A stretch of DNA of 11,543 nt from an uncultured Clostridia bacterium (GTDB lineage Bacteria; Bacillota_I; Bacilli_A; RF39; UBA660), in contig CANORX010000016.1 of NCBI GenBank assembly GCA_947569225.1, positions 1 to 11,543 on the forward strand, read 5' to 3'. Shown one piece after another: positions 1 to 7,587 of the stretch. How positions within the stretch are numbered: the first letter of the stretch is position 1; each line of letters starts with the position of its first letter. The notes beneath the pieces are model-generated. The model did not search any database. It saw nothing but the letters and a program-made list of their open reading frames with translations, and was not told where the DNA came from. The position numbers and the translations under genes were made by a program.

Positions 1-1679
1 CTTTGAGTTGCTACTATTAAGTGTATTCCTGCTGCACGCGCTAGTTGGGTTATTCTCATTATTGCTTCTTCTACTTCTTTGCTCGCAACCATCATTAAGT
101 CTGCTAATTCATCTATTATTACTAATATGTATGGTAGTTTTTCGCCTTTGTTAGGATGTTTTTCTATGTATTCATTATATGAACCTATGTTTCTTGTTCC
201 GCTACTTGCAAACATTTCATATCTTTCGTCCATAATTCCACATACTTTTTGTAGTGCTACAGCAGCTTTTTTTGGGTCTGTTACAACAGGTCTCATTAGA
301 TGTGGTACACCTTCATAACAATTTAATTCAACTTTTTTTGGGTCTACTAGTATCATTTTTACTTCGTCTGGTTTTGCTCGCATAAGTATTGATGTTATTA
401 TGTTATTTATGCAAACAGATTTACCACTACCTGTAGAACCTGCAACTAGCATGTGTGGGGCTTTGTTTATTTCAAAGTATTGAACGTTACCCATTATGTC
501 TAATCCTAAGGGTGCGACTAGTTTTGAGGAGTCTAGTTTTCTTGGTATTCCTACTAGTATGTCTTTCATTTTTACTTCGCTTGTTATTGGATTAGGTATT
601 TCTATTCCTATTGTGTTTTTTCCTGGAATTGGTGCTTGTATTCTTACATCTTTTGCCGCTAGGGCTAAAGCTATTTCTCTATTTATGCTAAGTATTTTAT
701 TAACTTTTGTTCCAGCTTTTATTTCAACTTCGTATTGTGTTACTGTTGGTCCTACATGTACTTCTACAACTCTTCCTACTATTCCAAAATCATTAAATAC
801 ACGTCCTAGTGTTTTACTATTAGTTGTTATGAATTCAGTTGAGTTTACTTTTCCTTTGTTTTTACTTCCTACTAATAGGTCTATGTTTGGTAATTGATAA
901 TCTCCAGTTTCTTCTACAACTACATTATTATATTCTATTTCTTCACCAATTAAAGGGGCACTTGGAGTTGTTTCTATTGGTCTTTCTTTGTGTGTTATTT
1001 CGTTTATGTTTGTTATTACTACTTTGTTATCAATGTCTTCGACATCTTCTTCATCTAATTCTTCTTCACCAAGTTTTGCCATTTCTTCTATAGTTTTAGG
1101 CTCTTTTGGTTTTCTCTTGAATGGTTTAATTATTAGTTTAATCAAGTCTATTAGTGTTATGTCAAACATCATAATTACTCCAAATATAGTTATTACTGCA
1201 CATACTATTAGTGTTCCTGTTATGTCAAATAGTGATACAAATATAAAGGCAAAAAAGGCGCCTATTATTCCACCACCAGAGTATCTTATAAGATTAGGAC
1301 TTTTGAAGGCTGCGATTAGATTGTTTGTTGTTTCTTTTAATATATCCATTCCTTTTAAGTCTCCATCTTTTATGTATTCTAGGTGCGCGAGTAGGAGTAT
1401 CGCTATTACTATTGCATAAATTCCTATTAGTCTTGCATTTAATAAATTAGGACTTTTTCTTTTAACAAGTAGTATGCATCCTAAGAGTATTGCTATTATA
1501 AATGTTAGAATATACCAATTTCCAAATAAGAAAACTGCAAAATTTCTTATTATTCTGCCCACTGGTCCAAATTCTCCAAATCCTAATAATCCTATTAATA
1601 TTAGTGCTAGTCCTTCTAATTCTTTTTTGTAAGGAAAGCCTTTTTTTGTGTCTTCTTTTGATGTTTTTTTCTTTGCCAC
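1..1679 (-). CDS. ftsK: DNA translocase FtsK/SpoIIIE, C-terminal part cut off by window start
   Basis: ATP-driven DNA pump at the division septum that clears chromosomal DNA and helps chromosome segregation (family knowledge). I read 559 codons on the minus strand without a stop. Residues 21-175 contain four to five hydrophobic membrane segments, followed by an acidic linker (about 195-260). The motor domain has Walker A GSTGSGKS (414-421), the downstream motif LVDPKKVELN (444-453) and Walker B ILVIIDELADL (518-528), then the ITQLARAAGIHLIVATQ block at the cut end. The end of the motor and the winged-helix gamma domain lie outside the window; family members are roughly 750-850 residues. The chosen start is GTG at 1679: it is the first start after the ezrA stop, and AAAGAAGTGAT just upstream resembles an extended Shine-Dalgarno. 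The gap to ezrA is 14 bp, so the two are probably one operon. The family is certain; ftsK versus spoIIIE naming is not. Confidence 0.96.
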   Translation of the reverse strand, partial: MAKKKTSKEDTKKGFPYKKELEGLALILIGLLGFGEFGPVGRIIRNFAVFLFGNWYILTFIIAILLGCILLVKRKSPNLLNARLIGIYAIVIAILLLAHLEYIKDGDLKGMDILKETTNNLIAAFKSPNLIRYSGGGIIGAFFAFIFVSLFDITGTLIVCAVITIFGVIMMFDITLIDLIKLIIKPFKRKPKEPKTIEEMAKLGEEELDEEDVEDIDNKVVITNINEITHKERPIETTPSAPLIGEEIEYNNVVVEETGDYQLPNIDLLVGSKNKGKVNSTEFITTNSKTLGRVFNDFGIVGRVVEVHVGPTVTQYEVEIKAGTKVNKILSINREIALALAAKDVRIQAPIPGKNTIGIEIPNPITSEVKMKDILVGIPRKLDSSKLVAPLGLDIMGNVQYFEINKAPHMLVAGSTGSGKSVCINNIITSILMRAKPDEVKMILVDPKKVELNCYEGVPHLMRPVVTDPKKAAVALQKVCGIMDERYEMFASSGTRNIGSYNEYIEKHPNKGEKLPYILVIIDELADLMMVASKEVEEAIMRITQLARAAGIHLIVATQ

Positions 1680-1693
1680 TTTATCACTTCTTT

Positions 1694-3412
1694 CTAAGAT
1701 TCATATGCACTTATTAGCTTTTTATGAATTCCTGGTTCTACTATGTTTAGTGCGTTTAAGCTTATTTCTAAGCTTTTTTTATAGTTTCCATTTATAAATT
1801 CTTTTTCTGCTTTTGTTAGATTTATATCTATTTCTTTATAACTTGAACGGTATCTGTTTCCATATACTATAGCCATTTCTGCCATTGCTGCTGATTTTGA
1901 TAGTTCGTCTGATAGTGTGTATAGCTTTAATACTAAATCTCGTCCTGTGTCTACTCTTGTGTTTAAGTCACTTATTATGATAGGTTTTTTTTCTAATTCT
2001 TCTATTATTAGTCTTATTCCCTCTTTTGCTTCACTTAAATATGTGTAATATGTTTTAGGTATTACTGGTAGTTTGTATTCGTTAACTTTATATTTTGCTT
2101 CTTTTAATATTGTTCTTATTTCTGTTAGTTGTTCACGCGCTCTTACTTCATCTTCTTTTAAGCTTCCTAAGCTTTTTATTATGTTTTCTAGTTTGTCTTC
2201 TGTGCTTGCCATTCTTACACTTATTAGTTCACATTCTTTTGCTAGTCTAGAATAAGGTGTAGTTTTTGTTAGGGTTCTATCGTTAATACTTTTAAAGCTT
2301 TCTTTTTCTTCTATTAGTTCTTGATTTATTATTTCAAGTTTTTTTATTTCTTCTTCTGTTAGAGCATAGGTTTCTTTTAATTCGTTTAGTTCTTCTTTTA
2401 TGTTTCTTAGGACTTTTGTTAGTCTGTTAAGTCTATCTCCAATTGTGTTCATGTACATTTCATATTCTTTTTTGCTTTGTTTTTCTTTGTCGAAGTCACT
2501 ATAGAAGCTTTCAAAGTAGTCCAACATTGTTTTTAGTTCGAATATTGAGTCTTCTAAATTCAAGACTTTCATTCTGTCAATTATGTCACTAAGTTTTTTT
2601 TCGGCACTTTCAATGTTATATTCTAAGCTCATATATTCTATGTTATATCCATCTTTTTTCATTTTTGCACTTAGTGATTTTAGTTCATTTATTTTTTTTG
2701 GTATTATCATTTTAGACATTAGTAGTACTGTAGGTACTTCGTCTATTACAACTTTAATGTTTTTTATTAAGTCATCTAAAGCATGTACTATTTTTCCTAC
2801 TTCGTCATAGTCATTGTTTTCCATTACTCTTTCAAATGCACTAAATAGTTTGTTTATGTTATCAAATTGTAGGTCTATTGCTGAGGTCATTTCTTTGTAA
2901 TCATTTTTGTTGTTTGTGTATTTTGTTACTACTTCACGGTATAGGGATTTAAGTTTTGTTACAGCTTCTCTATTTCTTTCTTCACTATTTGTTATTTCTT
3001 TTACGTCTTCTATTAGTAATTCCATATCTGTTTTTACATAATATATGTCTAGTTCTGCCCTTGCAAGACTAAAAGAGGCTTCTTTAAAGTTTTTATCTTC
3101 TATTAAGCCTTCTATTTCTAAAAGTTTGTCTGTTAGTTTTGGTATGCTTTCTTTTTCAATTTTAGTGTATCTTTTATTCCATTTTTTATATTTATCATTT
3201 AGTTTGTCATTGCCACTTATTAAGCTTTTTACTTTTTCCATTTCAGTTAGTATTCCTGATGAGATTATTAGGTTTTTTAAAGTTTCTAGTCTTGTTAATT
3301 CATTTTCTAATTTGTTTTTGGATTTTTTACGAATTCCATATACAGTTATTACCATTAATATAAAGCCTATAGCATATATACCAATAGCGCCTAGGATTAA
3401 TCCACTATTCAC
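1694..3412 (-). CDS. ezrA: Septation ring formation regulator EzrA
   Basis: EzrA is a membrane-anchored, spectrin-like negative regulator of FtsZ ring formation in Firmicutes that also links the ring to cell-wall synthesis (family knowledge). The 572-residue length fits the family (about 560-575). A single N-terminal membrane segment (about 7-26, followed by RKKSK) leaves a short outside end and a long cytoplasmic part made almost entirely of charged coiled-coil helices. Near the C-terminus, GNRYRS (518-523) matches the conserved family block that reads QYANRYRS or similar. The start is GTG at 3412, with AAAGTAGGTGAC upstream as a good extended Shine-Dalgarno. ftsK follows after 14 bp, so both division proteins are likely co-transcribed. 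In Bacillus ezrA lies close to rpsD, and it does here too, with extra genes between. Confidence rests on the combined architecture and C-terminal motif. Confidence 0.92.
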   Translation of the reverse strand: MNSGLILGAIGIYAIGFILMVITVYGIRKKSKNKLENELTRLETLKNLIISSGILTEMEKVKSLISGNDKLNDKYKKWNKRYTKIEKESIPKLTDKLLEIEGLIEDKNFKEASFSLARAELDIYYVKTDMELLIEDVKEITNSEERNREAVTKLKSLYREVVTKYTNNKNDYKEMTSAIDLQFDNINKLFSAFERVMENNDYDEVGKIVHALDDLIKNIKVVIDEVPTVLLMSKMIIPKKINELKSLSAKMKKDGYNIEYMSLEYNIESAEKKLSDIIDRMKVLNLEDSIFELKTMLDYFESFYSDFDKEKQSKKEYEMYMNTIGDRLNRLTKVLRNIKEELNELKETYALTEEEIKKLEIINQELIEEKESFKSINDRTLTKTTPYSRLAKECELISVRMASTEDKLENIIKSLGSLKEDEVRAREQLTEIRTILKEAKYKVNEYKLPVIPKTYYTYLSEAKEGIRLIIEELEKKPIIISDLNTRVDTGRDLVLKLYTLSDELSKSAAMAEMAIVYGNRYRSSYKEIDINLTKAEKEFINGNYKKSLEISLNALNIVEPGIHKKLISAYES

Positions 3413-3436
3413 TTAAGTCACCTACTTTCTATTAGT

Positions 3437-3442
3437 ATTTTA
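3437..3442 (-). promoter_or_regulatory. Possible extended -10 for the ezrA-ftsK operon
   Basis: On the minus strand TGA-TAAAAT reads as an extended -10 element about 25 bp upstream of the ezrA start codon. No convincing -35 hexamer lies at 16-18 bp. This is the best candidate seen for the ezrA-ftsK promoter, but it is weak. Confidence 0.3.
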
Positions 3443-3559
3443 TCACTTTTTTATAATTTCTAAAAGTAAAAGTTATGTTTTTTGTTGGTTTTTAGTGGAA
3501 AATGTCCTGTTTTGTCTATTTTTCGCTATATTTGTTTGTTAAATTTTTTTTTCTTTTAT

Positions 3560-3588
3560 TTGACTTTCAGAACAAAATATGATACAAT
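3560..3588 (+). promoter_or_regulatory. Sigma-A promoter with extended -10, unrecognised gene at 3613
   Basis: TTGACT (3560-3565), a 17-bp spacer, then TACAAT (3583-3588), preceded by TGA so that it is also an extended -10. Predicted transcription start is near 3595, leaving an approximately 18-nt leader that contains AGGAGGGG. This is a strong promoter serving only the plus-strand gene downstream. Confidence 0.85.
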
Positions 3589-3612
3589 TATAGTGTTTTA
3601 GGAGGGGTTTTG

Positions 3613-4281
3613 ATGATTGATTATTATAATTATTCTTTTTTATCTTCGTATTATGATAAAAAGAGATATGTTGAAGAAGATGATTTAAAAAGTGCTAGAA
3701 ATTTACTTTTTATTAGATATTATGTTGTTAAGGATGGATATATTTATATTTATTCTATTCATAGAACCACTAAGGTTCCTTATAGAAGAGAACTTGAATT
3801 GGAAATTTTAGAGAAAATGAAAGAACAAATTTTGGAACTTGATGAAAATAAAGATGAATATCCTTTAGTTATTGATAAGAAACAAAAAAATCAGTTTTAT
3901 AGCTCTGTATTTTGGTTTTTACTTAATATTTCAAATACAATGATTGGAGAAGGCGTTTTTAGGATAGCCCATGGTACATTTAGTGTTATGTTTCTTTTGA
4001 TTATGTCTTATTATGGTAGAGATGTAGTTAAAAATAAGATTAAATTAAATGATTTAAGAAAGCATATTTTGTTTTTGGCTAATGAAGATTATATTAATAA
4101 AACTATTTATGAGAAAATGATAAGCCTTGGTATTGTTAATTCTGATGCAATTAATTTAGCACCTAAGTTTAGTTCTTATGCAACTATTAATGATATTCAT
4201 TTTATGAGTTCTAGAGAAGTTAAAAGGTTATGCGATGGTAAGATAGATGAAGATACTATTTATAAATTAAGAAAGAATTAA
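3613..4281 (+). CDS. Unrecognised protein with a central hydrophobic region
   Basis: I do not recognise this 222-residue protein. The start chosen is ATG at 3613, because AGGAGG (3600-3605) lies 7 nt before it; an adjacent TTG at 3610 would be too close. Residues 1-90 are polar and rich in Tyr, Lys and Glu, with a likely helical charged stretch at 58-82. Residues about 96-108 and 115-134 are hydrophobic, separated by NTMIGEGVFRIAH, and could be a membrane hairpin or a buried core. The C-terminal part (140-222) is basic and helical. There is no signal peptide and no known catalytic motif. It has its own strong promoter and ends in a terminator shared with the convergent gene, so it is a single-gene unit. 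Its T-ending codons differ from the A-ending codons of the minus-strand neighbours, which fits strand-biased mutation rather than transfer. Confidence 0.8.
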   Translation: MIDYYNYSFLSSYYDKKRYVEEDDLKSARNLLFIRYYVVKDGYIYIYSIHRTTKVPYRRELELEILEKMKEQILELDENKDEYPLVIDKKQKNQFYSSVFWFLLNISNTMIGEGVFRIAHGTFSVMFLLIMSYYGRDVVKNKIKLNDLRKHILFLANEDYINKTIYEKMISLGIVNSDAINLAPKFSSYATINDIHFMSSREVKRLCDGKIDEDTIYKLRKN

Positions 4282-4282
4282 A

Positions 4283-4315
4283 AAAAGCTATAGTGACTCG
4301 TTCATTATAGCTTTT
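4283..4315. terminator. Bidirectional terminator between convergent genes
   Basis: AAAAGCTATAGTGA (4283-4296) pairs with TCATTATAGCTTTT (4302-4315) around a 5-nt CTCGT loop: a 14-bp stem with one G-T pair and A/T tracts on both sides. It starts 1 bp after the plus-strand stop codon and overlaps the stop codon of the minus-strand gene, so it can terminate both. Confidence 0.85.
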
Positions 4316-5831
4316 AGTATATTCCATATTTGTATAGTTCTAATAAGTTACCAGTGTTTTCTATAGTGTATAATTTATTATCATTTATGGTAAAGTATTC
4401 AACACTATTAATTGTTTTTTCTTCTTTTGTTATTATGTTATATAATACTAAGTCATAATAGTTATTGCTTTCTCTTGTTTTTACATAGAAGTAAACAAAG
4501 TTGTTGTATACTCCATATGTTTCTATGCTGCTATAGGATTGATTTGTTTTTAATAATTCGTCTTCTAATTCGTTAAATGTATAGACAGTATTATCTATGT
4601 TTAAGTATGTTAGGTTATCTGAAGACGTTGTAATGTACTCTATTTTTTCTATTTTTCTATTAGATTTTAGTATTACTACAGGTGTTGTTTCTTCTCCTGT
4701 TTTTTTGTCTATTTTTAGTAGTCTTATGTTATATCCATTTGTTGTTAATACATATATGTAATTTTGTCCTATAAAGAAGTCTTTGTAATCGTTTTTGAAT
4801 TGGTAAAATAGTTTACTGTTTTTATATATTCCGTTGTATGTTGAATTTATTTTACTATCATATTCAGAGCTTGATATAGTGTATAAGTCTTCTTTGTTAT
4901 ATTTATCTATTCTTATATTATTACTTTTTGTTACATCATGATATATGTTTACTTGTTTTATAGGTTTTATGTATTTGTTATATTCATAGTAATTTAGTGT
5001 ATACATGTTCTCTTTTTCTTCGATGAATACTGATTCAGTTTCATTAGATAATGGATATGGTACTACTTTGTAAGAATCTTTTATTTTTGTGATTTTGTCA
5101 TTTTCATAATCTATTTTGTATGCACTGTTTTCATTTAAGCTATGATATAAGGCTAGTTTACTATCTGTATAGGCAAATTCTATTGGTAAGTTTTCTTTAT
5201 GTTTTCTTAGTTCTACTGTACTTGTTCCTTCTAAGTTTGATACTAATACATATCTAGATATTAAGTCTTCATATTCTGAGTCTTCTTTGTAATAGGTATT
5301 ACATAAGCTTTCTTTGTTGTTTTCATTTATGCATTCTTGGTCTTTAAATTTTTCTTCACAGTAGTTTTCTTTACATATTTCTTCTTTACTATTTGGTTTG
5401 CATGTTTGGTTTCTTGTTAATTCACATTCATTTTTTTGTTTTTCTAAGTCTTTACATGTTGTTTCATATATACAGTAATTTGGACTATAACTGTAGTATA
5501 TTTTATTTCCACTTATTACAGCTTTTTTTAGATTGTTTAGTTTATATTCTTCGTTTTGACTTTTGTCTTTTTGAAATATTCCTTGTAAGTCTAATGTTGT
5601 TTCTATTTTTTCTTTGTCTAATATTATATTTTGATATGTTATTTCTTCTTTTCTAAATACAAAGAATAATGTTATTAGGATTATTAGTAAAAAGGCTATT
5701 ACACTACCTATTATTATGTGCATTTTGTATTTTTTAAAGTCAAAGTTTAATTTAAATTTCTTTTTGTCTTCTTTTTTATTATCAGTTTTGTCATCACTTA
5801 GATAAACTATTTCAATTTCCTCTTTATTCAT
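4314..5831 (-). CDS. Unrecognised single-pass membrane protein with eight-cysteine ectodomain
   Basis: I do not recognise this 505-residue protein. A charged, Lys/Asp-rich cytoplasmic N-terminus (1-36) precedes one strong membrane segment (about 37-59). The rest should lie outside the cell. Eight cysteines cluster at residues 120, 126, 136, 144, 153, 158, 167 and 177 and nowhere else, which suggests a disulfide-stabilised subdomain. From about 190 to the end, short beta-rich repeats (patterns such as YVLVSNL, IYVLTTN, VYFYVKT, KLYTIEN) suggest a propeller-like sensor or binding fold; this is inference. The start is ATG at 5831, with AAAGAGGGTG 5-14 nt upstream. The broken flippase-like gene lies 60 bp upstream on the same strand, and a promoter candidate lies between. 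The gene ends inside a bidirectional terminator. Confidence 0.82.
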   Translation of the reverse strand: MNKEEIEIVYLSDDKTDNKKEDKKKFKLNFDFKKYKMHIIIGSVIAFLLIILITLFFVFRKEEITYQNIILDKEKIETTLDLQGIFQKDKSQNEEYKLNNLKKAVISGNKIYYSYSPNYCIYETTCKDLEKQKNECELTRNQTCKPNSKEEICKENYCEEKFKDQECINENNKESLCNTYYKEDSEYEDLISRYVLVSNLEGTSTVELRKHKENLPIEFAYTDSKLALYHSLNENSAYKIDYENDKITKIKDSYKVVPYPLSNETESVFIEEKENMYTLNYYEYNKYIKPIKQVNIYHDVTKSNNIRIDKYNKEDLYTISSSEYDSKINSTYNGIYKNSKLFYQFKNDYKDFFIGQNYIYVLTTNGYNIRLLKIDKKTGEETTPVVILKSNRKIEKIEYITTSSDNLTYLNIDNTVYTFNELEDELLKTNQSYSSIETYGVYNNFVYFYVKTRESNNYYDLVLYNIITKEEKTINSVEYFTINDNKLYTIENTGNLLELYKYGIY

Positions 5832-5857
5832 TTGTTGGCACCCTCTTTATTGTTTAT

Positions 5858-5887
5858 AGTTTACCATATTTTATACTTTTTTTGCAA
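5858..5887 (-). promoter_or_regulatory. Possible promoter of the eight-cysteine membrane protein gene
   Basis: On the minus strand: TTGCAA (5882-5887), an 18-bp spacer, then TAAACT (5858-5863) preceded by TGG, which forms an extended -10. It lies in the 60-bp gap after the broken flippase gene. The -10 matches only 4 of 6, so read-through from upstream is a fair alternative. Confidence 0.4.
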
Positions 5888-5891
5888 CTTG

Positions 5892-6950
5892 TTAGTGTTT
5901 TTTACATAGGTTTTTACAGTGTTTTTTTATTATTTTTGTTTTTATTATGTATCCTAATATCATTAGCCCTGTTATTATTACGAATAAATAATAACTTACT
6001 GCTCTTGATATTAGCATTGAACTTGATAATAGGTATGCAGGGAAAAACATTTTATATAGTATTATAAAGCTTCCTTCGCTGGCTCCCATTGCACCTGGTA
6101 ATGGTATAAAGGCAACAGATGTATATAATATTGCACTCATAGTAAGGAATGAGGCTACATTATATTTTCCTAAACCGAAGGCTAGATATATGCAAAATGG
6201 GATGCAGTGATATGCTATTAATTCTACTATCGTTGTTAATATTGTTTTTAATAGTAGGAATTTGTTTTTCTTTATATATAGAGAACAGTTATGATATTCT
6301 TCTATTTGTTTTTGTGCTTTTTCAGTGAAAGCATCAATTTTTTTATAGTGAATTAATGATAGTAGTTTTGTTATTATTTTTACTATTTTGTTTGCAGTTT
6401 TTTTAGAGAAAATCATTATTAGAAGTAGTAATACATATAGTATGTTTAGTATTATTCCTAATATTACTAAGTATTTTATTTTTCCTATGTGGTTAGTTAT
6501 TATGTTGTAGTTATAGATGTATCCTAATACTGCAAATATGCAACAGATTATTTAAAAGATAGCTAATTCTACTAAAATTGCTAGGGCTGAGTGCGTTAGT
6601 GGTAGTCCATCTTTTTTCATGAAATATAATTGCATCGGGTCTCCTCCACTTGCTGAGGGAGTTATGGCACTAAAAAAGAATCCTACAGATGCATATTTAA
6701 ATGATGATAAGAATGTTATTTTGTTATTAAGTGTTTTTAGTATTCTTTTAATGTTTATTCCTTCACATGCAATATAAAAGAACATTAAAAGACAAGCAAT
6801 TATTATGTAGATTATTTTTACTTGTTTTAGGTTTTTTATTATTAGAAATATATCATTTTTTTTAAATATTATATAGAATGTTAGGAATGCTACTAGTATA
6901 AATATTATAATATTTATTATTCTCATTATTGTCTTTTTTTTATTTTTCAT
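5892..6950 (-). pseudogene. Flippase-like / LPG-synthase transmembrane family (UPF0104) gene with in-frame TAA
   Basis: A multi-pass membrane protein of the lysylphosphatidylglycerol synthase transmembrane family, thought to move lipid-linked substrates across the membrane (family knowledge). Start ATG at 6950 is chosen over TTG at 6959, because AGATGG sits 9 nt before the ATG and directly abuts the TTG. Family motifs are intact on both sides of the break: SAITPSASGGDPMQLYFMKKDG (about 94-115) before it, and FIPLPGAMGASEGSF (281-295) after it. Codon 133 (6554-6552) is TAA, and translation continues in the same frame as ICCIFAVLGY and on to a stop at 5892, giving 352 codons, a normal family length. 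Relatives commonly have Gln after the aromatic here, so a CAA-to-TAA change is likely. The second half has no ribosome binding site before its first ATG (6416). A sequencing error remains possible. Confidence 0.85.
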
Positions 6951-7005
6951 AGTTATCAACCATCTTTAATTTATATTTTTCTTTTATTAGTTTAGGCAAA
7001 GCTTT

Positions 7006-7019
7006 TTAAAGCGCTTTAA
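7006..7019. promoter_or_regulatory. Perfect 14-bp palindrome, cre-like
   Basis: TTAAAGCGCTTTAA is a perfect palindrome in the leader of the flippase-like gene, about +37 to +50 from its predicted start. It matches the CcpA-binding cre core TGAAAGCGCTTTCA at 12 of 14 positions, but differs at the two symmetric outer G/C positions that matter for binding. Catabolite control is therefore only a possibility. Confidence 0.35.
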
Positions 7020-7029
7020 TTGTTTTAAC

Positions 7030-7047
7030 GCTAGTCTTTTCCCTAGC
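7030..7047 (-). other. Leader hairpin of flippase-like gene
   Basis: GCTAG and CTAGC arms enclose an 8-nt loop near the start of the predicted transcript. There is no U tract, so it is not a terminator. I could not match it to a known riboswitch. Confidence 0.35.
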
Positions 7048-7061
7048 AGTGATGCAAACAA

Positions 7062-7090
7062 ATTATATCATTCTCTTTTGTTCTGTTCAA
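7062..7090 (-). promoter_or_regulatory. Sigma-A promoter of flippase-like gene
   Basis: On the minus strand: TTGAAC (7085-7090), a 17-bp spacer, TATAAT (7062-7067) with TGA immediately before it (extended -10). Predicted start is near 7055. The strong, intact promoter contrasts with the broken reading frame it serves. Confidence 0.85.
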
Positions 7091-7188
7091 TATGTTTTCT
7101 TCTTTTTTTACCTCGTGAATATTTTATTATAATTGTTAGTTGCATGCTACCAATCTTAATTTACTTTTATGCAATAATTAGTTGCATT

Positions 7189-7587
7189 TTAATTATATAC
7201 TTTTTTTATGTGTTTAGGTGTTACAGTTTTGTAATGTTTTGTTTTGATTTTATCAGCGGATAAAATTAATCTTTCATATAGAAATGAATCTCTTATTATC
7301 TTCTTCTATTTTTATTAACTCTAAATGATGTGACCAACTTAATTGTGACGACAGTGTTGTCGCAATTGGAAAGTAAATATAGAATTTTATCATTCTCTCT
7401 AAATTTCTTTTAGAAAAACCTTTTACAAATTCATCAGTTAATTTTTGTGATAGCTTTTCAAGAACAGCTTTTCCATAGCTTGCTCTTTTATCACCCATGT
7501 TGAATTTCTACAATTACTTTTCTAATATAGATTATTCATTTCAGTATTTATAACTAATTCTTTAATGTTATCAGTTTTCACTCTCAT
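7189..7587 (-). pseudogene. Decayed DUF1016 (YhcG-type) protein, N-terminal domain remnant
   Basis: DUF1016/YhcG proteins join an N-terminal DNA-binding domain to a PDDEXK-type nuclease domain and are common accessory genes (family knowledge). The recognisable core is a 74-codon frame (7498-7274): DKRASYGKAVLEKLSQKLT, then GFSKRNLERM and LSSQLSWSHHLELIKI, all typical of the family. Upstream, from ATG at 7587, another frame reads KTDNIKELVINTEMNNLY and hits TAG where the family has YW.IG. The next piece, KVIVEIQHG, is in a third frame and joins the core across CATGGG, consistent with one extra G at 7494-7496. At the other end the core breaks after DNKR, and a shifted frame gives IRDSFLYERLILSADK (to a stop at 7189), which belongs about 20 residues further along in intact relatives. 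So I count at least two internal deletions and one frameshift. The nuclease domain is missing. Not functional. Confidence 0.82.

Larger units (their letters stand above)
6951..7188. other. Gene-free stretch upstream of flippase-like gene
   Basis: Holds the flippase promoter, an approximately 105-nt leader with one hairpin, and the cre-like palindrome. Short open frames on the plus strand here are low-complexity and lack ribosome binding sites. The part next to 7188 may be further residue of the decayed DUF1016 gene, but nothing is recognisable. Confidence 0.6.

Noticed and set aside
839..1419. Plus-strand open frames opposite ftsK
   Set aside because: They are the antisense of a confidently identified gene, overlap each other in two frames and lack start signals.
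3481..3540. MraZ-type repeat box upstream of the plus-strand gene (TTGG and GTGG motifs)
   Set aside because: Only two imperfect copies, not the three regular TGGG repeats of an MraZ box, and no division-cluster gene follows on that strand.
6552..6554. TAA read as an amino acid (stop reassignment or readthrough)
   Set aside because: TAA and TAG end several intact genes here (3613-4281, 4314-5831, ezrA, rpsD), and no stem-loop or selenocysteine-like element follows. A point mutation or sequence error is simpler.
6990..7055. Known riboswitch in the flippase leader
   Set aside because: Only a 5-bp hairpin and a palindrome are present; no conserved core of a class I could name, and no terminator or ribosome-site sequestering helix.
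7078..7263. Plus-strand 61-codon open frame
   Set aside because: Phe/Ile-rich low-complexity translation, no ribosome binding site, and it overlaps the antisense of the DUF1016 remnant and the flippase promoter.
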